Origin: Aradus depressus
Taxonomy: Eukaryota > Arthropoda > Insecta > Hemiptera > Aradidae
Length of the DNA stretch: 64,000 bases
Direction: 5' to 3'
Assembly (NCBI GenBank): GCA_963662175.1
Contig: OY759214.1
Coordinates: forward strand, 310,001 to 374,000
Part shown: piece after piece, positions 1 through 9,911 of the stretch
Layout: each line of letters begins with the position of its first letter
Numbering within the stretch: position 1 is the first letter of the stretch
Position numbers and translations under genes: made by a program
Notes under the pieces: model-generated
What the model was told of the DNA's origin: nothing
Database searches by the model: none
Seen by the model: the letters and a program-made list of their open reading frames with translations, nothing else

Positions 1-1145
1 AAAAAAATTTTATTTCGCCGGAGCTTCCTAATTATTGGACAAGCACATGATAGGGAAACGGAGAACAAAAATAAAGGTGAACAAAATAATAATATTATAA
101 TACTGAGAACAATGTAAAAAATATATTTAGGTATATGTATATTCAATGACGCAAAAAAAGAATAGATCTTGTTAATCAAAACTAAACTAAAAATTAACTT
201 GATTTTAAAAATAAATTCTTATCAAAACATGTAAAAAAAAATTGGGTAAATAATTATTATATATTATCGGACATATCGGATCTATAATAAAAACAAACAG
301 AATATCAATTCTTAAAACAAAAAGAAAGGTATCTATATATAAATTTATATTGTTAAAAAATAATCACTGAAAGTAATATAATAAAAAATATAATCGACTG
401 TGGACTTGGTACATCGAAAGTAGTTCCGTAAGAAACAATGTTTGAATACCCCATATGTAATTAAAACTGAAAATATTAACGTGAGCTCACGTTAAAAATG
501 ATAAATTTCCTTGTGTTGACAACAACAGAGTGGTGAAAATAGTGAAATTAAAGTTCAAACAAAAATGATGATCTTCGAAGGATGATGGAACCCGAAGAAC
601 GGTGAGATCAGAAGAACGAAGCTCGTTGGACGAACGAAGACCAAGCTGAACGGGGACACTGGCAGATAGCAAGTTCAAAAAAAGGAGTTCGAGAAAACCA
701 AAAAAAAAGAAGGAGGGCCGTAATAAAATACGGCAATAAATAAAAACTTTAAATAGGTCCACTCACAGGCAACTACAATCAGTAACAAAAATTTTCGGAC
801 AATTTATAATTTTGTTTTTCTTTTGCAGTTACACATAGTTATATGGCAAAATATTTAATTCAAGCAAAGTTTTAAATTTCGAGATCATCAATCATTTCAA
901 AACTCCGTAAAACAATTAATTAAACATTTACAGCTAATAGGAACTTTTGCATTAATAATTGAAGACAAGAAATTCACGTAACAAAATTTTCTGGACACCT
1001 GTTGTTTGTTTTGTAAACAAATGCGACTCTGATCATGATCTTTAATCCCTTCTCAACCAACCGCTAATACCGAACAAATGAAGTGTGTTTATATACCTAC
1101 TTCTATTACTGCATTCAGTAGTTATTTGTATTTCCTGCTGTCAAG
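1..1145. other. AT-rich intergenic sequence
   Basis: No coding region, RNA gene or clear repeat boundary is visible. The short open frame near 487-762 on the minus strand is low-complexity and has no family resemblance. Confidence 0.6.
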
Positions 1146-1594
1146 ATGGGTCGAACATCTTTTGAAGTTCAACAGATAATAATTTTTAATTATGAAAAAG
1201 GATTAAGTGTCCGCAAAATCGGTGGTATGGTAGGCTGGAGTAAAAGCACCGTAGCCGATGTAATTCGAAGGTATAAGCACGAGGATCGGATAGACTTGAA
1301 ATCTTCCTCTGGCCGTCCAAGAGTATTAAACGACCGAGAAAGGTGTAGCGTTGTCCGGAAAATTAAAAACAAGCCCTCGAGGAGTGCACCTCAGATCGTC
1401 GCCGAGGTATACAGAGAAACGGGAAAGAAAGTTCACCCACAAAATGTTCGAAGAATTCTAAAAGAAGCAGGATATAATGGGAGAGTACCAAAAACCGTTT
1501 GTGAGTGAAAAAAATATAAAAAAAAGATTGAGCTTCGCAAAAGAGTTCCAGAATCATTCAGAAATTTTTTGGAGTAATGTCATTCATCTGCGAG
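1146..1594 (+). pseudogene. Tc1-like transposase, N-terminal remnant
   Basis: The first about 110 codons read as the paired helix-turn-helix DNA-binding region of Tc1-type transposases: MGRTSFEVQQ..., then GLSVRKIGGMVGWSKSTV, then a GRPR hook (SSSGRPRVL). Such a protein binds its element's inverted repeats and catalyses cut-and-paste. The frame shifts near 1485-1505. The next frame holds the start of the catalytic part (KKRLSFAKEF, then FWSNVIHL), where family members continue to the first catalytic Asp. That Asp is not reached: the sequence passes into a dispersed repeat at about 1600. The copy is truncated and frameshifted, hence inactive. I saw no flanking inverted repeats. Confidence 0.75.
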
Positions 1595-1599
1595 GTAAA

Positions 1600-1665
1600 A
1601 TAATCTTAAGCACTCCGTCCTTCGGATGGGATGTTAAGCGATGGTCCCGAGCCTGTACGATGTCA
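1600..1665 (-). repeat. Dispersed SINE-like repeat segment
   Basis: Contains the reverse complement of a recurring block (...CATCGCTTAAC.TCCCATCCGAAGGAC...) also present at 2262-2310, 60695-60740 and, shortened, at many sites in 3.8-7.7 and 15.4-16.8 kb. This shared block creates the translated string FGWDVKRWSRACT seen at two places, so that string is not a protein. Confidence 0.6.
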
Positions 1666-1680
1666 GGTCAAAGCGTTTGA

Positions 1681-2250
1681 GCTCTCACATAAACACACGC
1701 ATGCAATTGATCTCTGATGTTCACACGATTACAAAATTTTTAGTACATATTATTATGTATACATATATTATATGTATAGGGAAGTAAACAAAAGTAAAGT
1801 AATAGTATATGTATACATATATTACATGGAAGTAAACGGACATGATCTGGAAACATTTATTTGTCGAAATATCGGAGAAAAAACGTTTAAATTAGAAAAA
1901 ATGGGTACTTAGTTTCTTTAGAGGGAAGGTGGAGGGTCAGGGGGGAGTAGGGAGAAGGGACGGTTTCTGCCGAGGGTCAGCGCTGCTGTCGCTCTCTTCC
2001 AACGTCATATCACAAAAATCTAGTTTTCTGACATTACATGACCTGAGATTTCTTTTTATGTTGTGAAGAGTTAGAAGATACAAGAATATTTTATTATTGC
2101 GGTTTGTTCTATTGCAAGCAAAGTTGAAATCACCATGACCTGATAATATTTGAGACGTCCAGTGATTATAACCTTATTAAAATGAACTTTAATTACTGTG
2201 AACAACTTTTTGCTACTGTGCATTTAATTTTCAGGGAATTTTTATCCACT
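1681..2250. other. Intergenic sequence, no gene seen
   Basis: AT-rich, with a short duplicated tract around 1745-1830 built on TATGTATACATATATTA. No coding signal. Confidence 0.5.
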
Positions 2251-2251
2251 T

Positions 2252-2400
2252 AGGGTCTATAGCTGAGATGGTACAGGCTCGGGACCATCGCTTAACGTCC
2301 CATCCGAAAGAACAGAAAAAGGACCCTTGGCCGGGGCTCTGAGTGGTCATTGAAAGAGTCAATGCCCGGATAAAATAACTAACTAATCCATTTATGTATT
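2252..2400 (+). repeat. Dispersed SINE-like repeat copy
   Basis: A second copy of the block at 1600-1665, in the opposite orientation. It continues into GGCCGGGGCTCTGAGTGG and a CCCGG-containing tail that also appears near 60780. It may be part of a tRNA-derived SINE, but I could not fit a full A box and B box here. Confidence 0.45.
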
Positions 2401-2690
2401 CAGAAAGTATCATCTAGTATCCTCTTTATGCTGTTACCATGTCTAGCTAGCCATGACAGGTGGTAGCAGGGACCACTTTCGTCCATCACTAGCTCCAAGG
2501 CTCGGCTCCCCTCTCTTCCCATCCAGATACCATAAAGTTATCTCCCGGCTCCACAAGACATCACACCGCACACAGATACCCCACCGCCATCATGATCATA
2601 GGTAAGTACATTTTAATTATTATTGTAGCCTTCCGGTTATACGGAAGCGGATAATCCGCTTGATCTCTGAGGATCAAAAAAAAAAGTAGT

Positions 2691-3240
2691 CAATGTACTT
2701 CCCTACTCTGAAATAATCAATTGAGTTTTTGCTCTTCAACTGAAACCAATCCACCGATTAGGCTGAAATTGTCTGATGTCTAACTTAAGGACTTATGAAT
2801 TCTCATACAAATTTCCGTGTGGATATATTAATTACATCGGCAGCTATGGGCCTTTGTGTTAAGCCCCTTCTCTAATCCCCCCTCATTCCTTTGGCCATTT
2901 GGCTGAAATTGTCTGATGTGTAACTTAAGGACTTATGAATTCTCATATAAATTTCCGTGTGGATATATTAATTACATCGGCAGCTACGGGCCTTTGTGTT
3001 AAGCCCCTTCTCTAATCCCCCCTCATTCCTTTGGCCATTTGGCTGAAATTGTCTGATGTCTAACTCAAGGACTTATGAATCCTCATATAAATTTCCGAGT
3101 GGATATATTAATTACATCGGCAGCTACGGGCCTTTGTGTTAAGCCCCTTCTCTAATCCCCCCTCATTCCTTTGGCCATTTGGCTGAAAATCTTACGGGGT
3201 TCTGGTTACCTTATAAAGTTCTCTCATATACATAGTATGT
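2691..3240 (+). repeat. Dispersed repeat with 140-bp tandem array (3 copies)
   Basis: A block beginning GTCAATGTACTTCCC leads into a tandem repeat whose units start at exactly 2761, 2901 and 3041, with a partial fourth at 3181: period 140 bp, very few differences. Each unit starts GGCTGAAATTGTCTGATGT and ends CCTTTGGCCATTT. Related single-copy sequence occurs at 9.4-9.7, 35.7-36.4, 57.1 and 63.9 kb. Confidence 0.85.
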
Positions 3241-4659
3241 GAACATGATAATTCCCGATAGAATATATAATTAATATATATGTTATGTGTAGAATTTAGC
3301 ATATTATTATATTTTTTTATTACTTGGAGGTGAGACACATATACATCAGATTTAGTAACGTAATGTCCCACTCTCTACTTGTACTTGTATTAGATAGAAT
3401 CAGTTCTATGTGAGATTTCTTGTAGAGAAGTCTGAGAGTGAGTTTCTTTTGGTGGTTCTATGGTAGAGTCTACTGATTGAATTAATTTCTAACCGATTAT
3501 TTCCATATTAGATAAGTGAACATTATCTGTTGTTTGGATAAAATAAATTGTTTTTAAAAACAGTGTCGGTGTAGAAAAGAACTTAACTTATGTACCTATA
3601 TATTCTATCGGGAATTATCATGTTCACATACAAAATAACAGACAGACAGACAGGAAGTTTTACTTATTTTTTAATAATAATATTTATTTCCGTTCTTCAA
3701 GTCTTACTTCGAGGTCATATCGCCTACTACCAGAGTGCTGGTGGATGGGCCCGGTTCTACTATGGGAATCCTAAATTTTTACTCACCTAGGGTAGAGAGA
3801 GATCTTTAAGAAGTACTTGACATCTTACAAGTTCAGGACATAGCTTGTCACATCCGAAGGACGGCGTGCTCAAAGTTTCTTCATCTCTCAGATATAAAAG
3901 CTAAGGGCTAGGTCGGATTTCAAACCCGGGATCTTGAGCTCAGGAAATAATAATAGTAATAAACACAATACAGTTTTAAATTATATTTTAAGTTGTGTTC
4001 AATTCTTCGCCAATCTATTGGCGTATAGGGGTATAGGGGAAGTTATGTATTGTCAGAAGTTCGATGTTGAGTTTTCACAAGAATATCATATTTTCCGACG
4101 CCCTGTTTCCAAAAATGAGAAAAAATGTTTTTCTAAACAGGATGACTCTCTATAAAAAATATATGTCGACAGGAAATTTTATATAAGTTTCCAGAATCCC
4201 ATAGGAGAGGCATCTGTTTGATTTTCAGCCAAGGAAAGTGGGGCTTAGCACAAAAATCCCAATAACTGCACCCGAACTAATGAATATATTGACACGAAAT
4301 CAGTTGACAATGTGATTTGTTGATCAGTATGTGGGACTTGTGACAACCTTGGCCCGATACAGTTGACCTACTGCACTATGACTGAGGGGAGTGACAGTAT
4401 GTCTAGAAGGAACTCATTCGTGGGGCTTCAACTACAAAGGACAGGAGGTTCGAGGCCAGTTACCTTGGCTAAGGGTCTTTAAAGTACCTAACAGCTAAAT
4501 AGTTCGTCACTATTGCTTAATGTTTGGTCCGAAGGACGACGTGCTCAAGGTTATTTTCCACTTCCCAATTAAAACAATTAAGTCTAGATTTGCAACTCGC
4601 GATCCTGAGCTCATTAGACACCACATGAAAGATAAAATAAATGTTTATTTGGTTTGAAC
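3241..4659. repeat. Mosaic of dispersed repeats
   Basis: Fragments of the families seen elsewhere in the window: the CCGAAGGACGACGTGCTCAA motif near 3857 (variant) and 4529, and a GGATTTCAAACCCGGG segment near 3914 like that at about 60645. No coding region could be supported. Confidence 0.5.
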
Positions 4660-4671
4660 TAATATTGTCAA

Positions 4672-4874
4672 TTGGACTTGAAAAATAAAATAAAACTTGT
4701 TTATTTAATATATTGTCTAATTTCACTAACTATATATAGTTAGTGAAATTAGACAATATATAACTAGATATAGTTAGTGAAATTAGACAATATATTAAAT
4801 AAACAAGTTTTATTTTATTTTTCAAGTCCATTTGAATTATTTCACAATATCTCTGCAATAATGTCAGATTTCAT
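4672..4874. mobile_element. Miniature Penelope-like insertion (head-to-head pLTR ends)
   Basis: A 203-bp insertion flanked by the 12-bp direct repeat TAATATTGTCAA at 4660-4671 and 4875-4886. Related uninterrupted repeat copies at about 6803 and 15585 carry only one copy of this site. Nearly all of the insertion is an inverted repeat: GGACTTGAAAAATAAAATAA on the left returns as its complement ending near 4830. A right-hand tail is shared with the insertion at 39.2 kb. The inner part that holds the hammerhead in the 39.4-kb copy is deleted. Confidence 0.75.
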
Positions 4875-4986
4875 TAATATTGTCAAGACAGAAATATAGA
4901 ATACAGGTGGGCTTTGTGCTACTGTTTTCACACTTTTTCTGGAAAACACATTAGGGGCTGTTCACAAACTACGTCACACGCCGGGT

Positions 4987-5013
4987 GGGGGGGGGGGGGG
5001 GGGGGGGGGGGGG
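4987..5013 (+). repeat. Homopolymer G run (27 nt)
   Basis: Uninterrupted G tract just inside the left end of the TTA-flanked transposon; a second, 18-nt tract lies at 6057-6074. Length is likely polymorphic or error-prone. Confidence 0.9.
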
Positions 5014-5375
5014 TATAACTTATGTGATGATTGTGACGGTGGGGAGGGGGGGACTAAACAAAAAAATGACGTCACGTTTATTATTACACTTTAAAATAAG
5101 AGCGTAGAAAATTTTCTAAAAATTAATTTCATGGAATTTTTTTTAACGTTAGTATGTTAATAAATTCAGGTTATTAAAGTAAAATAACATATTTAAATAA
5201 AATACATTTTATGTATAAAATATTGTACATATATTCAACATATGTATTCTACATACGTTATATTTCGATGTGCGTCAACAAAACAGTAATTTTTTATACC
5301 GACAAAAGGTAACCTGACGGCGACAGTCTTTCGGTCAATTCAGAAAACGGAGAATTTTCTCGACTTTTCCTGAAT

Positions 5376-5795
5376 TTGACATTGCAAAAAACTTTGTACC
5401 CTGAAGTTTTCAAGGAGCACAAGGAAGTTCCTTATGATATAGGATGCCCATCTGTGCAAGGAGACATAAAGCGGAAGACTCGCAAAAAGTGTGGCGTATA
5501 CTTGGGGTCTTTGACATATTTAAAACGTCACTCGAAACAGTGCAAGACGGAGGCACCGGTAGTTAAAGTTAGACCGATTCGGGTTGCAGCTTGACGTCAA
5601 CGAGAAATGTTGGCCATCATAAAATACATCGAGGATCAAGAAGCCGAGTGGTTCGATGACGACATGATAGATAGTAATAGGGAAATACCTGAACCTTCTG
5701 ACAGTGATCAATCTGAAATACCAATCATAATCATTGGGAGGAATCGTAATATTGCTCAGTCTTTTTTCATGATATGGATTATCTCGCTTGAATAA
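5376..5795 (+). pseudogene. Unrecognised transposon-internal protein with C2HC-like motif, one stop
   Basis: One frame is open from about 5376 to 5591, interrupted only by TGA at 5592-5594 (likely a CGA Arg codon before the mutation), and continues to 5795. The first half has a finger-like motif, KKCGVYLGSLTYLKRHSKQC, followed by basic residues. The second half is RQREMLAIIKY then an acidic tract (EDQEAEWFDDDM, then EPSDSDQSE). I do not recognise the family. Its position in the middle of a TIR element suggests the C-terminal part of an element-encoded protein, perhaps DNA-binding. It is not a complete transposase and no catalytic motif is visible. Confidence 0.45.
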
Positions 5796-5866
5796 TCGAA
5801 ATGTTAAATACTTAAATCGCTGTTCTTTTATTTAATTTATGAATACAGATGAATATAATATGTATG

Positions 5867-5998
5867 TTGTATTTATGATAAATTGAAGTTGTATTTATGA
5901 TAAATTGAAGTTGTATTTATGATAAATTGAAGTGGTATTTATGATAAATTGAAGTTGTATTTATGATAAATTGAAGTTGTATTTATGATAAATTGAAG
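5867..5998 (+). repeat. 22-bp tandem repeat (6 copies)
   Basis: Six head-to-tail copies of TTGTATTTATGATAAATTGA plus AG; one copy has a single T-to-G change. It lies inside the TTA-flanked transposon. Confidence 0.95.
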
Positions 5999-6199
5999 AT
6001 TTATTATTTTTATACAATTTAGTACTTTTCTTTAAAAAAAAAATTCAGTTTAAATTGGGGGGGGGGGGGGGGGGTCATGAAAAAATGACGTCACTTTTAG
6101 GGGGGGTTAAAAAATAAATGTGACCAATTGTGACAAGGGGGAGGGAGGAGGTTAAAAACACCTCAAAATTGCGTGACGTAGTTTGTGAACGGCCCCTTA

Positions 6200-7890
6200 G
6201 GACAGCAATGTCGACAGATAGGCAGCAACCAGAAACGATGATAGTCAACCATACACAGATTTAGATATATTGGGAGGGTTGTTGTGTACACCTAGGGACC
6301 TAAGCATCAAACGCTCTTATCCCTTCCCAATTGGCTGTACAGCGGCAGACCGAAATGTTACCTACCCAAGTTTAGTTACATAACGTACGACTAATTATCG
6401 AGTACCTGTAATCGAAAAGTCCTGGACCATCGCCTACCATTCCATCCGAAGGACGAGGTGCTCAAGATTAAGGCAGCAATGTTGGTGGATAGCTAATGAC
6501 CAAAAACGATGATAGATAACCGTAAGTTAGTAACTTAGTTATTTAGATTCATGCCCGGACTTCAACTACGAGGGACAGCGTGCTCAAGTTTTTATCCCTT
6601 CCCAGTTACTTTGACTAAGAGTCTTTAACGAGTACTTGACGTCTAACAAGTTCGTCACCATCATTTAAGTCCGGTCCGAGGGACGACGTGCTCAACATTT
6701 TTTATTTCATTTCTCAGTTAACAAAACTAAGAGCCCTGTCCAGATATCCGACTCATGATCCTGAGATTATTGACACCACATGGAAGATAAAATAAGTTTC
6801 CATTTGGTTCGAACTAAAATTGTCAAGAAAGAAATATTGAAAATATTGTGGTACTGTTTTGACATATTTTCTGAAAAACTCATTAAGAGAGCAAAATCGG
6901 TCGATAGGCAGCAACCAGAAACGAGGATGGTCAACCACAGACAGATTCAGATATATCGGGAAAGTCCCATCCGAAGGACGACATGCTCAAGGTTATTTTT
7001 AACCTAAGTGAAATTTCACCTACCCAGGTTTAGTGACGTTAGATACGACTCATTAACGAGTACCTGACATTCGAAAAGGCCCGGGATCATCACTTAGTCC
7101 CACCCGAAGGACGACGTGCTCAAGGTTATTTTTAACCTAAGTGAAATTTCACCTACCCAGGTTTAGTTACATTAGATACAACTCATTAACGAGTACCTGA
7201 CATTCGAAAAGGCCCTGGATCATCACTTAGTCCCATCCGAAGCACGACATGCTCAAGGTTATTTTTAACCTAAGTGAAATTTCACCTACCTAGGTTTAGT
7301 TACATTAGATACGACTCATTAACGAGTACCTGACATTCGAAAAGGCCCTGGATGATCACTTAGTCCCACCCGAAAGACGACGTGCTCAAGGTTATTTTAA
7401 CTTCCCGATTAAAATAGCTGACCTAAGTGCCTCGGCTAGAATACAGGTGGGGCTTTGAGGTAGTGTTTTCACATATTTTCTGAAAAACACATTAAGAGAG
7501 CAATGTTGATAAATAGGTAGCAACCAGAAACGAAGATGGTCAACCACAGACAGATTCAGATATATCGGGAAAGTCCCAACCGAAGGACGACGTGCTCAAA
7601 GTTATTTTTAACCTAAGTGAAATTTCACTTAGCCAGGTTTAAATAAGTTAGATGCTTAGTTACCGTGATTCATTCCCGGGCTTCAATTACGAGGGACAGC
7701 GATCAGAAGGACGACGTGCTCAAGGTTATTTTTAACTTCCCGATTAAAACATCTGACCTATGTGCCTTGGCTAGATTTCCAAGTGTCCATCTTGAGCTCG
7801 ATAGACTCCATACGTAAGATAAAATAAGCTACCGTTTGGCATGAAGGAAAAATTGTCAAGGAAGAAATCTTTTTTTTCTTTTGATTTTAT
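6200..7890 (+). repeat. Mosaic of dispersed repeats including a 133-bp tandem array
   Basis: A tandem array with period 133 bp has its motif CCGAA at 6971, 7104, 7237 and 7370. Each unit contains ACCTAAGTGAAATTTCACCT and CATTCGAAAAGGCCC. The surrounding sequence (GCAACCAGAAACGA..GATGGTCAACC and neighbours) recurs at 15.3-16.8 kb inside a Helitron. No gene is supported. Confidence 0.8.
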
Positions 7891-7897
7891 AATAAAA

Positions 7898-8584
7898 CTA
7901 GCAGTAATACCCGGCGTTGCCCGGGGAGACTTTGACTTTTCTCATAATATCTCTCGTTCGAATCCATTTCAATTCTTCAATAGTACATTCATGATGTTAT
8001 AATTTTCAATTATTCATACGGGATAACGCTTATAGTCCTTCAACGGCAGACATTCCAGCTAGTAAGTTTTTAGGACCCCTGGGCACCATGGCTAGTACGC
8101 GCCATTCAACGGCGGAAACCACAGCTAGTGAATACTTAGCATCAGTGGACGTCCTAGCCAGTGCGTACTTGAGAACGCTTGTGACCACCAGGTTGATTAA
8201 AACATAGACTTCAACCATTCTGGAGCTAAAACTAATTTATTCAAAAAGATTTCTCATTAATCGTTGCAATGGTTTTCGAGTTACAAAGATTGCGTGAGTG
8301 GATGCTGGGATGGACCAGGGGTTGATTAAAAAATAGACCTTAACCTTCCGGTAGATAAAACTTATCTATTCAAAAAGATTCCTCATTAATCATTGCAGTG
8401 GTTTTTGAGTTACAAAGATTGCGTGGGTGGATGCTGGGATGGACCAGATATTGAGGTACTAATACGTCTATAACCTTCCACAGACGATGACGAACAAATT
8501 AAAAAAACAATTAATGAAATGCATGAAGCCGTTGGTGAGTTATAGCGGTACAAGGCACAGACATTTTCAGCTTTATATATATGA
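7898..8584 (-). mobile_element. Non-autonomous Helitron
   Basis: Read on the minus strand, the element starts TC (8584-8583) after an A and ends CTAG (7901-7898) before a T: the A^TC...CTAG^T pattern of Helitrons. A GC-rich hairpin (CCCCGGGCAACGCCGGGT) lies just before the CTAG, as expected for the 3' terminator. There is no Rep/helicase, so it would depend on another element. The same 3' end occurs at 17520 and, altered to CTAT, at 15302. Confidence 0.85.
8191..8448. repeat. 129-bp duplication inside the Helitron
   Basis: Two tandem copies start GGTTGATTAAAA at 8191 and 8320, with about ten differences. Both contain GATGCTGGGATGGACCAG near the end. Confidence 0.8.
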
Positions 8585-9390
8585 TGTATGGCATCTCTTT
8601 AGAAATCCAAATGAAAAGTTTGTTAATTTAAATTTTTTTAAATTACGTTAACTTTCTTAAAAATGTTATATATTATATTTTTTTAAGGCCCTTTTCGAAA
8701 ATTACTTTAGAAATCAAAATTTAGTAAAAGACCAGAGATACAATTTCTACAGGAAATGTGGTAATTTATTGTTTATATTATTATTATTTCATCATTATTA
8801 ATTTATTTATAATTATATATTTTTCATTTATTTTACACAATTTCTTTTTACCACAGAACATAGCAACATGAAATTTTATATTTAAATTCAAAACCACATA
8901 AGCAATGCACCTATTAATTTTCCGCGAAACCGGTTAAAGGGAAGGAGTGTATCAGAGAAGGGGGCTCGACTCACATAAACTGACAACTGCCGATGTAGGT
9001 AATTAATGTATCGACATAAAACTTAGTATCAGGATTCAGTAGGGACTATGCAATTCAAATACATATCGCCCAAATGAGGTTGGTTTTGGAGGTTGAGCGA
9101 AAACGTAACTGATTAATTCGTGGTGGGGTAGTACATTGTCGGTGATTCACCGGCGACTTTGTTGTTTTGTTGTTTAGGTCTGGTGGAAGAGGACCCATGT
9201 TGGACACCATCAACGTCATTCATTACAAGATGTTACCATTGACTGGCACACTTCCTGACTCTGACAACAATGTTCCATGGATAATCCCCAAAAATATATT
9301 GAAACCTTTCTTTCTATTTTCTTATTAAGTTTTCATCTTCTATTCCAATATAACGTTAAAGAAGACGACAGTGAATCTCCGACAATGTAC
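8585..9390. other. Intergenic AT-rich sequence
   Basis: No gene. At 9140-9152 lies CGGTGATTCACCG, a near-palindrome shared with the dispersed repeat family at 35729 and 63893. Confidence 0.5.
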
Positions 9391-9700
9391 TTCCCCACAA
9401 CGAATTAATCAATTAACTTTTCGCTTCCCTCCAAAATCAGTCTACCGTTTGTGCTAATATTCAACAGTTGACTTACATAGGGGCTCCTTAATCCTCATAC
9501 TGAATTTTGTATTGATACATTCATTACATGGGCAGTTATTGGGATTTTTGCAATGAGCCCCCACCCCGGAACTACCCTCTCCCCTCAGCCGATATCACTG
9601 AAATTTGACAGGATATGTCCTCATTGGATTTTAATTTTAAATACGAAATTTGATGTTGATACATTCATTACATCGGCAGTTATTGGAATTTTTGAATTGA
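9391..9700 (+). repeat. Dispersed repeat, two related segments
   Basis: The text GACTTACATAGGGGCTCCT (about 9470) and the following TTGATACATTCATTACAT..GGCAGTTATTGG occur twice in slightly different form here, and again at 35.77-35.95 and 36.24-36.36 kb. The upstream part, ATGTACTTCCCCACAACGAA, matches the family start at 2691, 57145 and 63907. Confidence 0.7.
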
Positions 9701-9911
9701 GAATCTCTTATCTATCCGTTCTCTTCCCGTTCGTTCTGACTTACATAACCTTCTATTAGTCCGTAGGTTTTTTTTTTGATTTGTGTATGTTGGTACCAAG
9801 ATGGAAAAAACAGAATTTGCTAACAAAACCGACCTCGGGACAATTTTTGGCAGCCGAAAGACCAAGAAATTTTACAACGTTTTCAGTTGTTTTCGAAATA
9901 TCTCAAAAACT

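Larger units (their letters stand above)
4954..6196. mobile_element. TIR DNA transposon with TTA target duplication (PIF/Harbinger-like)
   Basis: The terminal inverted repeats are about 24 bp (left GGGGCTGTTCACAAACTACG at 4954; the right end at 6196 reads the same with one change). TTA flanks both sides (4951-4953 and 6197-6199). A related repeat at about 7484 shows the uninterrupted site with a single TTA, which supports the duplication. A 3-bp TTA/TAA duplication is typical of PIF/Harbinger elements. No transposase is recognisable inside, so the superfamily is an inference. Runs of 27 G (4987-5013) and 18 G (6057-6074) lie inside the two ends. Confidence 0.7.

Noticed and set aside
1600..2413. 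Conserved peptide FGWDVKRWSRACT encoded at two places
   Set aside because: It comes from a dispersed non-coding repeat that is also present in other frames and at 60.7 kb.
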